The translations under genes were made by a program, and so were the position numbers. The notes below the pieces were generated by a model. It made no database searches, was not told the DNA's origin, and saw nothing but the letters and a program-made list of their open reading frames with translations. Shown piece by piece: positions 43,264-54,804 of a stretch of DNA of 64,000 nt (position 1 is the first letter of the stretch; every line of letters starts with the position of its first letter). The stretch comes from Sophora flavescens (lineage: Eukaryota > Streptophyta > Magnoliopsida > Fabales > Fabaceae), in assembly GCA_030762895.1 (NCBI GenBank), contig CM061062.1, positions 147,001 through 211,000 of the forward strand, in the 5' to 3' direction.

Positions 43264-45110
43264 CTATAGGTACACAAATCTGTTTGGGTCCTTTTGAGTT
43301 AGTTGCAGCAATAGTTCCTTTAGGAACCCATATATACATAGACTCATTATAAGCAGATTTTTTGTAATGACATGTAGAAGCTGTGTGACCTTTTCTAGCA
43401 CAGAAAAACATTTAACAAATGGTATGTTTGATGTCATAGATGCAGTAAAAAATTTCTTGAAAGATTTCTCATGTATCTTAGGTTTATAGCCTATTCCAGC
43501 CTTTTCATAAACACATTTTTGTTGTCCTAACAATGCATCCAAATTATCTCTACCATTTGTGAACTTGGCTAAGTCATTTTTCAGTTTTTCAACTTCTTTA
43601 GTCAATGTACAGTTAAATGCATTCCATATTTCTTTATCACTAGTAATTCTAGATAGATCACCATTCAAATGATTTATATGTTTCTCCAACTTAGGACATT
43701 TATCACAAATAGGTGCATCTAAAACAGCAGCTAGTTTTTCTTTTAAAGCACAATTTTCTGTTTTAAATTGATCTACCTCTTTGTTTAAAACAGAAGTTTT
43801 CTCCTCTAAGCATATGATGGTTTTCTTAGACTTATTTAGCAATCTAGCAAGTCTAATGGATTCTTTATGAAGTTCTTCAAAAGCATTTTGCAATTCATCA
43901 TAAGAAGGTTGATAATCAGAACTTACTTCACTTTCTGAATTACTGTCATTTTTGGCCATCAAGCACAAGTTTGCCTCCTCAGATTCAGATTCTTCAGTGG
44001 AATCTAGATCATTATCATCCCAAGTAATGTAGGCCTTTCTTGGCTTTCTCCACTTCTTGTCCTTTGAGTCAAATTTTTCAGTTTTGTCCTTCTTTTGCAG
44101 CTTTGGACAGTCAAGCTTCATGTGGCCAATATTTCCACATTCAAAGCATGTGATGTTGTTGGAAGAGTTGTCATCTTTGCTGAAGTTTCTTTTTGGAAAA
44201 GTGGATACCTTTCTTTTGAAGTTGCCTTTCTTCTTTAGGAAGTTCTTGAACTATCTAACTAGCAATCTCGTTTCTTCTTCGGATTGTGTTTCTTGTGATG
44301 AATCATCATCATCACCGTCTTATGCTTCTCTGACTTGTGATTTCAGAGCCAATCCCTTCTTTCTTTTATCAGTTTCTTCACTCTCATTTAGTCTGTTCAA
44401 CTCCAATTCACGTTCTTGCAATTTTCCAAACAGTGTGGCAATGGTCATTGATGAGAGATCTCTGGATTCTGAGATTGCAGTGACTTTAGGTTGCCATTCT
44501 CTGCTCAAGCATCTCATTACTTTGTTAACTTGATCCTCATTTGATATTTCTTTTCCAAGACCAGCCAATTGATTTATGATGTGTGTGAATCTCTTTTGCA
44601 TTTCAGTCATATGTTCTCCTCGATTCATTCTGAACAGCTCATACTCATGTGTGAGGGTGTTCATTGTTGCTCTTTTGACATCTGAGGTTCCTTCATGTGT
44701 TACTTGCAATGTATCCCACATCTCCTTTGCCGATTTGCAATTGAAACCTTGAAAAACTCATCGTGGCTTAAAGCAGATGTTATAATATTCTTAGCACGTG
44801 CATTATATTGAATTCTTTTCTTATCATCCTCATTCCATTCAGTTTTAGGCTTATTTCTTGGAGCACCATTATCATCTACAGTGGAGGGGACAAATGGTCC
44901 ATTCTCTGCTGCATCCCATATGTCAACACCTGCTGCCTCAAGAAAGATTACCATCCTTTCCTTCCAATAGATATACTCAGATCCATTGAAGGCAGGCGGA
45001 CGTGCAACGTAAGCCCCTTCATTCAGACAGTCATTGGAAGTCATACTCTTATAGCTGTTAAGCCAAACTTCAGAGTTTAGCTCTGATGCCAATTGTTGTT
45101 TTGGCTTCAA
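43264..45110 (-). pseudogene. Copia element B gag
   Basis: Three frames. 45110-44700: MKPKQQLASELNSEVWLNSY, PPAFNGSEYIYWKERMVIFL and ARAKNIITSALSHDEFFKVS, a copia capsid start. 44721-44320: MWDTLQVTHEGTSDVKRATM, FRMNRGEHMTEMQKRFTHII and VMRCLSREWQPKVTAISES, a UBN2-type capsid domain. Near 44150 a zinc knuckle C-F-E-C-G-N-I-G-H-M is readable, then 44121-43264: KLDCPKLQKKDKTEKFDSKD, an acidic segment, and a coiled-coil-like helix (KKTIICLEEKTSVLNKEVDQ, DNLDALLGQQKCVYEKAGIG). Frameshifts near 44720 and a stop near 44255-44320 separate the parts. Confidence 0.88.
45080..45092 (-). other. Primer-binding site of copia element B
   Basis: Minus strand ttggcatcagagc, a one-base variant of the tRNA-iMet site TGGTATCAGAGC, four bases inside the 5' LTR end. 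Confidence 0.85.
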
Positions 45111-46086
45111 CGACTCAAGAGGGGGGGGGGGGGGGGGGGGTGAATTGAGTTTTCAAAAAATATTTCCCTCTTAAATTTTTTCCACAAAGCTTTATAAATC
45201 TGCGGAATAGTACCTTCAGGATCTTTTACAAAATCGATGAAGGGTTTTTACAAAATCTTGAATAGAAGGTGATAAGGATAAGAAAGATTAATTCAGAAAG
45301 ATTCAGAATAGGTTCGGGTTTAATAACTCGGTAATAACAAAATACAGTTTATACATATCAAGAACATAAATTATATTGAACTTTAAACATCAAAGTTGCA
45401 GGTTCTTGAACATAAACAAAAAGTAAAGGAATTTGATTTTAGGGATACCACACAACCAGATTTATCCTGGTTCAGTCACCTCCACCGTGACCTACATCTA
45501 GTCCCTACTCCACCTGTTGGATTTCACACACTAACACACAAGCTTTAACATGTAGCTTGAAAAACTTTCACACCACAGAGCACTCCTTCACCTCGAGATA
45601 CCACACTCTTGTGAAGAGCCTCAATGTTCAACCTTAGGGATACCTCACCCTAATCACTCAGAGCGACTCCCTCTCTCTTTACAATCAAAAGTAAAAACAA
45701 AAGTTGATTCCTAACTCTCAGTAGTCAGATAAACAAATTGAAGCACTTATGAGTATTGAAACACTCTTTTCACAGTAAGCTCAATAAAGATGATGAATGA
45801 TTTTCACAATTGATTTATCAAAACGATTTCGTAAAACTGTGATATGTTATGATATTCGTATATGTTGTTTAAGTGTTCCTTTGATCCCTCTTTATATAGA
45901 AAACAAGTTATAGTCGTTGGGATCAATCAAAACAGATTTGGATCTGATTAACAGAATTTGTTTTCTTGATTCTTGTTCTTGAAACAAGATTTTGATTGTT
46001 CTTGTAGAATTCGTGTCCATAAAATAGCCGTGTCCATTTGGAAAAATAGCCGCGTCCATTTGGAAAAATAACCGTGTCCATTTGGA
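45097..46086 (-). repeat. Truncated 5' LTR of copia element B
   Basis: Matches the 3' LTR from its left end (tgttttggcttcaacga, then a 20-base G run at 45121-45140) to the last 'gtccatttgg' unit at about 46086, where similarity stops. About 690 bases, equal to 14913-15578 of the 3' LTR, are missing, including the outer end and target duplication. TATA at 45891-45898 (minus strand: tatataaag). Confidence 0.88.
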
Positions 46087-46243
46087 CACTTTCTTTCTGC
46101 TAACTCAAGAATGCATGGAATTTTATGGGGCAATAGTTCGTTCGCAACATGAATACTTTTATCCTGATTTGTGCAATCATTCTCGGGTACTTGTCTCTCT
46201 CTCTTTTCTTTTCTTTTTTCCTTTTGTTTTGGGCGGAGGGGAC
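46087..46243. other. Unassigned sequence right of the truncated LTR
   Basis: Short stretch ending in a T/C-rich run (46196-46230). Not recognised. It starts exactly where LTR similarity ends, so the deletion junction lies here. Confidence 0.35.
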
Positions 46244-46530
46244 ACCGAAGCTCGACCAAGTACGGGAGCCGGAGTTCGATCAAGTAAGGGAGTCGGAGCT
46301 CTACCGAGAATGGGAGCCAGAGCTCAACCGAGTAGGAGGACCGGAGCTCGACCATGTAGGGGAGCCAGAGCTCTACCGAGTATGGGAGCCAGAGCTCAAC
46401 CGAGTAGGGGAGCCGGAGCTCGACCTAGGTCTCCAATGGAGCCGGAGCTCGACCTGTGGTCTTCATGCGAGCTTGAGCTCGATTTGTCTTCATGCAAGCT
46501 TGAGCTCGACTTTTCTTCATGCTAGCTTGA
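46244..46530. repeat. Minisatellite, 24-base unit
   Basis: About seven tandem copies of ggagccggagctcgaccgag plus tagg (46252-46425), period 24, with internal variants (agagctcaaccgag, agagctctaccgag). They are followed by about three copies of a longer unit (27-31 bases) in which gagctcgac is joined to tgtcttcatgc. Because 24 is a multiple of three, the plus frame 46149-46574 reads as an 8-residue repeat (EPELDQVR-like) and the minus strand as a hydrophobic one. There is no sign that either is a gene. Confidence 0.9.
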
Positions 46531-47342
46531 ACTCAGATTTATATCCTTGTGCCGACGTTGTAGGTCGGGTTTGATGGATCCTTTTCTGTAGCATTTCAAA
46601 ATATGCAATACTTGCATGTCCAAGCGTTAATGTTGAGCATTTAATTTTATTTAAAGAATAATGAAGAGCAATTGCAGTAGCTTGATGAGCATAAACATTA
46701 GACATTTAGGAATGGGCATAAGAAACTCATGATATCTTTTAATTAAAGCAAATTAGCCATGGAAATAAATAGATACGACTATGCATTTAACTCTTATCAA
46801 ATTTCAAGCAGCTAGAAATATTCTATCCATGCCTTTCACGTATAGCGGCACTTATGAAGTTGGCACATAAAGCTGGCATCTCATTTCATGCTAGCAATTG
46901 TACCAATCCAAAAAGATTTAAAAACGAAGTGGCCTGAACAGGCTATATTTATAAAAGTGAATAGACCAGAATGCTTCAAAACACTTGTGTCTTTAATAAT
47001 GTGATCAAGTCATCAAGCAAGCACTTAGCATTTGGCAAGCATTTTTATGTACAACATTTTTGTTTTCAAACACAGGTTCACGATTATATAAAGTTAAAAT
47101 GTAAAGTGAAACAACTATAGCACAGAAGACAAAAGTGATCGTCACATATGCAACACATCATGCATTAGAACGTTACTTATGGTTCACCATGAGGCATTCA
47201 ATAGTTACACATGTAGTTAGCTCCTTTAAAATATGCTCACATCATGAAAGTGACAATTTGACATAAAACAAACATGACTGTACGTCACATTAAAGGGAAA
47301 GGCATAATATAGTGGTGAAGACCGGAGGTTCCATGCCTTTCA
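46531..47342. other. Unassigned AT-rich DNA
   Basis: About 810 bases with no recognised gene or repeat. The last ~25 bases before 47366 match the right end of the MITE at 8794-8910. Confidence 0.35.
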
Positions 47343-47392
47343 CTCTTAAATTCAAACACACCATAAGGGTTTGTTTGAAATTTGGAGAGAAA

Positions 47393-50300
47393 TGTTAGTC
47401 AAATATAACGGCTATGTTGGTTAAGAATGATGGCCACCAAACAAGAGGGAAGAAGAAGCAAAATTGTTTTTCTTGGTCAAGAATGATGGCCACCAATCAA
47501 GAGGGAAGAAGAAGCAAAATTGGTTTTTTCTTCTTATATTCACATTACCATAAACCTCTATAAATAGAAGTCATTGCTGATGAAGGAAATTTACTCCAAC
47601 ATTGAGAGAATTTCAAGTAAGCTCCAAAAGCTTAGAGAGATAAGCATTTGTAAGAGAAAATTCTAGTGAGATAATTGTAACACCCCGTGTTTTTCCGTTT
47701 TCTAATATCAGAAATTTATATAATTACGTTTATATTTTTATCTGAGACTTAGAAAATTTATTTAATTAAACCGAAACCTTATTTACACTCTACTTAACGG
47801 TAGAGAGTTACGATTAAAATTTAGGTTGAAAAGTCAGGCGAAATCCGATCTGTGAATTTCACTGACAGTATATTTATACTGCTCAGAAGACCTAATTTTA
47901 ATTCGTGAATGAAAACTTAAGATTTTTATTTGATTTCCTGCGATTTGGGTTATTTTGAAATATTTCACTAAAAAGTGAAATATTATATTTTATCCGGGCG
48001 TCGTATTGAATCGTGAAAGCAACGGAGCATATTACGGGATTTCCGGGAGCCGCTAACGGATAATACCAATGAGTCATATAAGATAACTCACCCATGTGAA
48101 TGCATTTATGATGCACATGGTAATGATGAAGTTAGGAGAAATTGCATTTAGGTCCTTAGATTTTTTCTATTTTACAATTTGGTCCCTAAACTAGTTTCCA
48201 TGATCTTCCAAGTGAATTGGATCAATTTTGACCATCCAAACCCACGTTGGGCTGTGGCCTTATGGCCCAATATCATGGCCAATACTTCAATTTCATGAGA
48301 CCAATTTTCCTACTCTCAACTTTCCTATGCCTTTGTTAAATGCCTTAAGCATTTTTATGTTGAAAATTCAAGTAATGGACTTGGACTTTCCTTAGCCCAA
48401 TTGCGCATGGCCCAAGGCCCATGAGGCTTGGCTTCATCCATTTTTATGAGTCACAATCTTCTCCATTCTTCTCATTTCTTCTCCACTCTTCCACATTACT
48501 CCAAAGCTTACTATCATCTTCTTCATTTCTCTTCTTTCTCTTAAGCTTCCATAGCTTGGTTTGTGAAGCAACTTGGTGATCCCTTGTCATTCTTCAAATT
48601 CTAAGAGGTGATTTATGATTCTTATCATCATTTAACTATAGTCTCTTCAATTCATTTCATGATTTAAAGCCTTGTTCATGATTTTCAATTTCTAGATCTA
48701 GGAAGTTTGAAATTCCCTAGAAAATCATAGAAAAATCCTAAAAATGTGAAACCAATTTTTGTGTTCCTATTATCATCCCTATAATCATAATCTAAGAGTT
48801 TGTTGCAAACAAAGTTTCCTCCCCAAATTTATTGACAAGACCGAACCTATACATAAGGTTGGAGGAAGTGTTTTTGTTCATATTGTTTATAAATGATCTT
48901 GTTTCTTATCTTTCTAGTATATATCCATGTGGAATCCAAGCCTATGTATCAAACAAAATTCATTTGCTCCATTTACTCATCATGACCGAATCTAGGTCTT
49001 TGGGAGTTTAGAAGTTTTTGGTTCAAACTTTGTTGTTTAATCACTAATCTATTGTCTTAAGTACTTAGGATCATTAATCCAATGACTTAAGCAATTTTAT
49101 AAATTTTAGCCACAAAATCTTGTTGAGACCGTGACCTATCATTAGGGAATAGGTGATTTTATTTACTTGTTTGTAATTGGTTGATTGTGGTTGTTGAAGG
49201 TTAAGTGTGTTAATTATACGTGAGCCATGAAACCAGAGTTTGACATATGTTTGAGGAAGGAGATCAGAAGACAAATACTACGAGAGGTTAGGGGAGAATA
49301 CCTGAGGAATTTTTCATATAATCATGTGTTATCTAGTTGATGTCTCTATTATTTATCTGTGGTGTTTGTTTCAGTTGTGTTATTTTTGTCTGTGTTGATT
49401 TATTTGCATTTAATTGTTTATCTGCAATTATATTATAATGTGTTGTCATGCATGATCTACCTGGAAATATTTCCATGATATTGTTGTTGGTTGTGGTTTG
49501 AGAAGCCTGACAGTGGTCAGTGCCCAATTCAATTAATTGGATAAAAGCTTTAAGAAGCTTTATACATTATATTCAAAGTTTTAACGATGAAATATTGGAA
49601 TATAACATTAATGGAAAATTTTATTTGGAAAAGTATCAACGGCAAGTGTTTTAAAACGGTAGTGCGTATTTTAAATAAGTTTGAGCCTCAAGTGACTCAT
49701 TATTATGAAAACTAAGTTTTTGTATTTGATGATTTTATTAAAGAATTTCCCATTTGAAACGATTTTCCGAAATTAAGTTTAACTCAACTGTGTTAAAAGT
49801 GGTGTTGAACTTAGTAACCAAGACGTCTGGGTACTAAGGTTCTTTGTTGTTATGGACTTGGGGTCCTTTGGACTTTGAGGTGCTGTAGACTTGGTGTCTA
49901 CTGTATACGTGGTGTATACTGTGTTTAAACATTTGAGATGTTTTCTATTACCACGAACCCAAGCCAGATGCATCGATCTAGGGGTTTCGTGATTGAGCAC
50001 TCAGACTTTGAGGTCCTGTGTTATTAATGAAAGTTTTAAGATGTTTAAAATTATGATTAGTCGTAAGTCATTTTGAGCTTCGACAAGGAAAGATTAACAC
50101 GAAGAAAATGACGAGAATAAAATGTTTTACATTTTCATTTACGGCAGTCGTGCCCGACGTTGTTTAACGTGAGACCTTAATGGAAAAGGTGTCATGTGAC
50201 GACGTATCATTATGCTTGAATGGATAATGAGATGATGTATATGTATCATTGTGCTTGAATGGACAATGAGATGATGTATTATTGTTGTTCTTAGCTAGCC

Positions 50301-51223
50301 AATGAGACGATGTATCGAGTTTGATTAACTCATTTTGAAGACGTTGGGATCTCCGGAGATTAGGTATGAAAGTTAGACGATGAATATTGGAGTGTCATGC
50401 ATATTTTTAAAATGACGATGACTGTCGGGTATGACTCCCAATGATTTACTATGTGAAGCTATTATCTTTTAGACGTTGTAAATACATGCATATGTTATTG
50501 TGGTGTGTCGTGCATGTGATTATCGTTGTAAACTCAAATATTGGCATCTCACCCTTATAAAATATTAGGTTTTCGGGCTTGGCTTTTGTGTCTTGATACA
50601 TGAAAGTAGATGGTGCAAAAAAGTTTTTAGCCTCCCTCGGGAACATTGGTTCCGATACTTGAAGAGATGTTTGATTGTGGGAATGACCACGGGGTCTTTC
50701 CAGTAGATGTATTGTAAGGCGACCAGCTTAGGATTTTCTTTGGGTTGTGTATTTTTGGGAAAGTTGTGATAAATGGTTTGAAACACCTTGTGAGGTGTAT
50801 GAAAAACAATTTCAGAAAAGCTTATATGTTGCGATGTTTTGGTTTACGAATAAATTCAGTTTGTATGTAAGTATAATGTAATTATACTATTGTGAGGTAT
50901 ATATATTTTTCTGAAGCACTTCGCAGAAAGAAAAAATTTACCCCATTTTTTGACTTATTAAAAATTATAGAGGTTATTTTCTAAAAGCAACCAGCAAATT
51001 ATAATTTTATTTTCTGCATTTGAGTAACCATGTGATGACCAAGGTTAGGGTGTCACAATAATTTTGTGAGAGAAGAAATTCTTGGGTGTAATTGGGTTAG
51101 GGCAGCTCGGAGACGTAGGCATAATTGACCGAACACCATTACCAATTTTTGTGTGCTATTATTCCACATTTTTGGCCCTTTTCTCATATCTGATTACCGG
51201 AAATTTGGTGTAATTTCCTAACA
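47393..51223 (+). repeat. Tnt1-like solo LTR, interrupted by a second solo LTR
   Basis: 47393-47675 and 51063-51223 together match the LTR at 8941-9433: TGTTAGTCAAATATAACGGC at the start, tttcctaaca at the end. AGAAA flanks both sides (47388-47392, 51224-51228). No internal copia sequence adjoins it, so it is a solo LTR. Relative to the other copy about 60 bases are lost or replaced near 51100. The upstream 27 bases are also shared with the region before 8941. Confidence 0.85.
47676..51057 (+). repeat. Solo LTR of a gypsy-type element, 3.4 kb
   Basis: Begins TGTAACACCCCG and ends GGGTGTCACA, with ATAAT on both sides (47671-47675, 51058-51062). No gag or pol inside. 48.1-48.6 kb contains 'catggcccaaggcccatgaggc' type repeats of 'ggccca' and a C/T-rich stretch. 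A group of 'tggacaatgagatgatgtat' repeats lies near 50215-50320 (about three copies of 'gaatggataatgagatgatg' type). It is unusually long for a solo LTR. Small frames inside carry no recognised domain. Confidence 0.88.
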
Positions 51224-51605
51224 AGAAAGAGAGTGGAAGGGATTGAGGAGGAAAAGTAGGAAAAAAGAGAAGGAAGGAAAGATAGTCTCCCACCCTACAT
51301 GTGAGTTTATTTTTCAATAAAAGAACCAAAACTCCTTAATTTAGGGAATTAATAAAATGAACCGGGGTATTTGAAGGACTTTTAAAAGTTCCTCTCATTC
51401 TTTTTCTCTTTTTAAAAAAAACTCAAGATAACAAAAATGTTAGTCATAAGTCTCTCCCCTCCAAAAACCTTCTCCCAAACAAACTTCAAGGGATGAAATA
51501 TTTTACAAAACCAAACAAATCCTTACTTTTCCAAACAACTTTTATAGTAAAGCATTTTAATTTTCTTTTGAGATTTACATTCATTCCTTAATTGTTTTAA
51601 GAGAA

Positions 51606-51795
51606 ATGCTAGCAACACACTTTATTTCCAACATTTTCTCTTATTAGTGAAAATTCATGTAGATACTACAGAATTCAAATGGGACCCACATGAATTAGTG
51701 TAACCTATATCCAAAATAGTGAGATCTATTTGAATTTTAACCAGTAGTAGAGAATGTGTTAGAAAATAGGGTATTAGAGAGTGTATTGATAACAC
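51606..51795. mobile_element. MITE-like element
   Basis: About 190 bases with imperfect terminal inverted repeats: tgctagcaacacactttatt at the left; the inverse of the right end reads tgttatcaatacactctcta and continues with ttctaacacattctc, pairing with ccaacattttctc. No coding content. Confidence 0.55.
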
Positions 51796-51836
51796 ATTTT
51801 TTTATCTAAGCACACGATAAATGTCAAAATGATTAA

Positions 51837-52196
51837 GTGTTCGTTTGATTTAGATTCTAGAGGGTCCAAAATCATGTTTGCTTTCGGTGAAAATGATTTT
51901 GGAATTTCAAAGATTTTTGTTTTAATAAAATCAATTCTGTGTTAAATAAAATTGATTTTAAGAGAAAAAAGAATTTTTACCTTTTCTGTTGAGTGGAATT
52001 GATTCTAGATGTCAATGTCACAATATTCTTTATATTTATACCTTAAAAATGATTTTTCTTTTCATCCAAACAAAACTAATTCTTCTAAACTCACTTTTAA
52101 AATATCATTATCAAACACAAATCAATTTTTTTTAAACTCAATATTTTTAAAATCATTTCTTTAAAAATTAATTCTACCAAAATCTAAAACAAAAGA
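51837..52196. mobile_element. MITE-like element
   Basis: About 360 bases. Left end gtgttcgtttgatttagatt; right end inverted reads tcttttgttttagattttgg. The inner halves are AT-rich and self-complementary (ttttggaatt, aaaatcaattct against complements near 52100-52160). No coding content. Confidence 0.5.
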
Positions 52197-52787
52197 TCTA
52201 GTTTAGTAATTGATTAAAGCGGTAATAATAAATGACTCATTAATCAATCATCAAAAAGCGATAATTATTGAGGCTATTTTTTCTATTTTTAATATAAAGG
52301 GAAAAGTGCAAACACCCCCTTAAACTTTAGCTTATTTGCAAATAGGCACTACCAACAATTGATTCTTCCTAATTAATCCTCAAACTCTAACCATTAGTGA
52401 AATAAATCCTTTTGTTAACCAAAAGTCAGATCACTAATGGTGACCAATTCCAACCATTCATTTTGTTTTAATCTCAACCCATTGATTGGTTTTAATTTTT
52501 ATTTTATTTTTTTTAAAAGGAAAAAAATAAAGAAAGGTTAGACGTTAGAGTTCAGCTCTGTGCTATGATTTTTGTAGATGCAATAATTGATAAGATTGAC
52601 TACTGTGTGATAAGCCAACCTTAATTATATTTCACATATTGTCCCCTTGTCATTTTTCTTTTCCATTATAGATCATGTTCTTCCTGCTTGAGTGTTAGAT
52701 TCACCTAGAGTTGCGCAAAATAGAGTGAGGGGCAGAAACGCCTTGAGGCATAAAGATTGAGAACAAACACAAAGAGCAAGAGGAGAG
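52197..52787. other. Unassigned AT-rich DNA
   Basis: No gene or repeat recognised in about 590 bases. A poly-T run (52499-52520) and ordinary AT-rich sequence. Confidence 0.3.
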
Positions 52788-52962
52788 TGTTAGGATATGT
52801 CAAAATGTATTTTATGTAGTTAGCTGTATGATTTAGTTGATAGAGCAGTTAGATTTAGTTAAAAGCAATTAAAGATTGAGTAGTTAGTGATTCTAGCTCA
52901 TCATGTATATATACTATAAACACACCAAAATATCAATCAAGAAAATGATTTGCTCATTTCCA
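52788..52962 (+). repeat. Short copia 5' LTR with primer-binding site
   Basis: TGTTAGGATATG...TTTCCA, about 175 bases, with 'tatatatactataaac' (52904-52920) as TATA box. It is followed at 52966 by tggtatcagctg, a tRNA-iMet-type primer-binding site with one change. The size is small for a copia LTR and fits a TRIM or a shortened LTR. Internal sequence is cut after about 40 bases by the gypsy LTR at 53005. Confidence 0.65.
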
Positions 52963-53004
52963 ATATGGTATCAGCTGTAATTCTCTCTTCCACATCTCTG
53001 ATAT

Positions 53005-54804
53005 TGTAACACCCCTCTTTTCGTTTAGTGCTTCTATGTGTGCCTGTTTGGTTGTTTAAACCTTGAGTGTTTGCTTAGGGTTGTTGGTTGAGGGCTAAGT
53101 GAGATTTTAATCTCACAAAACTCATTTTGGAACATAAGCACGATCGTGCTTATGTCCAGCTCGCCCGTGCTTGGTCGCGTGTCTTACGATCAGTTGGATC
53201 ACAAGCACGACCGTGCTTGTTAGGCAGCACGACTGTGCTAAATTGCGGACTGCGTCTCGCAGACGCTAAGTCCAGCATGGCCGTACATATGGTGAGCACG
53301 GCCGTGCTTCGTGTGCAGCCTATATATGTCGGCACAGAAACCGAGGGTTACGATTCTAAACCCTATTTTGGCAACAGTAGCCTCCCTAGTGCAGCTACAT
53401 TTCGTCTTTTCCCTATTTTCTCTAAACCCATCTCTTCCTTGGAGTTTTGGAGATCTTTTGGGGAGTTTTGTCTATCTGAGCCAATCTGTGTAGGTAATGG
53501 TCTCTCCCTTTTTGGTTTCCTTTTCTTGTTTTATGATTTGGGAACTAACTGGTTAACGTTTTGGTTTGGCCAAGGCTTAAAGGTTGACTGAGCCGCTTAA
53601 GGGAACGTGACTGGTTTACCGTTGGGAGTCTTGTAGTGGAATCTTCATATCAGGTATGGGGAGGAGAATGGTATAATCATTAGGCAATGTGGTAGCGTAA
53701 GATGAGGGGTTCCCATGACCTCGTAGTTGTTTGTATGATAAATACCATGCGTTAACTTGTTTATTGTTATAAACGTCTGTTGTTATTAATGCCTATCATA
53801 TGTTGTTGATCTGTCTACTTGATTAATTGGTATGCAAATCATGTGTGCCTCATTGTTATGATGATGCCATGTTTATTTGGTTGCATTGGTATGAATGATT
53901 ATGTCATGATATTGTTGGTTGATTTGGTACGTTTTATATAACTTGTTGGTTGAATGTTTGTGGCTAAAGCCAATACGTTGAAATAACCTATAATTGATTA
54001 ACATAGGACTGTTGTTAATAAAATGGGATAAAGGGATAATTTCCCTAAAACGTCATAAAACATGGACTGCTAGTGTGAGGTGGGTTTTTATGCCAATTGT
54101 TTAGTCCATAAATGGATCAAGAGAGTTTTTAGGGTGTTCTTGGCTAAAGAACCTAACTAGAAACCTGCCCAGAACAGTACGACCCATCCAGGAGCACGAC
54201 TGTACTGAACAGGGAGCATGCCCGTGCTCCCAGTTTGAATTTTGGAAGGCCGCGCGTTAAGCACGGTCATGCATAAACAGAAGCACGATCGTGCTTCACT
54301 TACAAGGAAGCACAGGGTGAGTGCGCCCGAGCTCCCCTCCAGAGCAGTGTTTGAGATTAAAGGTTTTAAAAGGGTTTTGACCCCAATTATACCCGATAAC
54401 GTTGTGATAATGCACCAATCAAATGATGAAGACTAGATAACTTTTAATTAAATCTTAATTAAGATGATGATAGATGATGAGTTGGTTAAGCTGGTGCCCA
54501 ATGGGTTACCACACGATGATGAACTTTGGTGCTTTTCGGCCAAAGTGGCCTCGATTCTTTTCGGTCGAGGTGTTGATGAGTTGTAGCTTGGTGCTTTTGA
54601 CCAAGGGGCCTTGACCCCATGGGGTCTAAGGTGTTGACATTGATGATGATATACTTGGGTGCCTTTAGTGGCCCAAGCGGAGGTGGTGGTTGCCGTTGTT
54701 GTTGTTGTGTTCATGCATCGTATTGGAGATGTTAGTTGGGGGAAGTTCAGCATAGGGAAGGTCGTCCAAGAGTTCGGCAATCTGGCCATGCCCGGTAGGT
54801 TCAC
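53005..54804 (+). repeat. Gypsy-type LTR with GCACG..CGTGC palindrome arrays, cut by Athila 2
   Basis: Starts TGTAACACCCC, like the solo LTR at 47676 but with different body sequence. A palindrome array built on agcacgaccgtgct / agcacgatcgtgct lies at 53140-53312, directly before a TATA box (tatatatg, 53320-53328). A second array follows at 54177-54330. A leader-like exon ends at a splice-donor-like site (gtgtag/gtaatg, 53492). The LTR's right end is not in the window because Athila element 2 is inserted at 54805. The 154-codon frame at 53127-53591 runs through the palindrome array and is not a gene. Confidence 0.7.

Larger units (their letters stand above)
13874..46086 (-). mobile_element. 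SIRE-like copia element B, split by the CACTA transposon, 5' LTR truncated
   Basis: Minus-strand copia element. The 3' LTR is at 13874-15578, a polypurine tract follows, then the last part of RNase H, then the 25.7 kb CACTA insertion, then RNase H/RT (41491-42900), gag (43264-45110), the primer-binding site (45080-45092) and a truncated 5' LTR (45097-46086). Reading the RNase H C-terminus from 41491 into 15822 across the CACTA (removing one TAT) restores the conserved ADIFTKPL motif, so both halves belong to one element. Protease and integrase are deleted between gag and RT. Without the CACTA the element is about 6.5 kb. Confidence 0.9.
47363..51528. mobile_element. Possible MITE-like target of the Tnt1-like LTR
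   Basis: The left end is taagggtttgtttgaaattt (from 47363) and the right end, inverted, is taaggatttgtttggttttg (ending at about 51528). With the solo LTR removed the element would be about 330 bases. The inner parts are AG-rich on the left (agagagtggaagggattgag) and CT-rich on the right, so they partly pair. A single other copy of its left end is at 8911-8940. Confidence 0.45.

Noticed and set aside
46149..46574. 141-codon frame with 8-residue repeats
   Set aside because: Explained by a 24-base minisatellite; the opposite strand is open too.
53127..53591. 154-codon frame in the gypsy LTR
   Set aside because: Runs across the palindrome array, the TATA box and a splice-like site; no domain.
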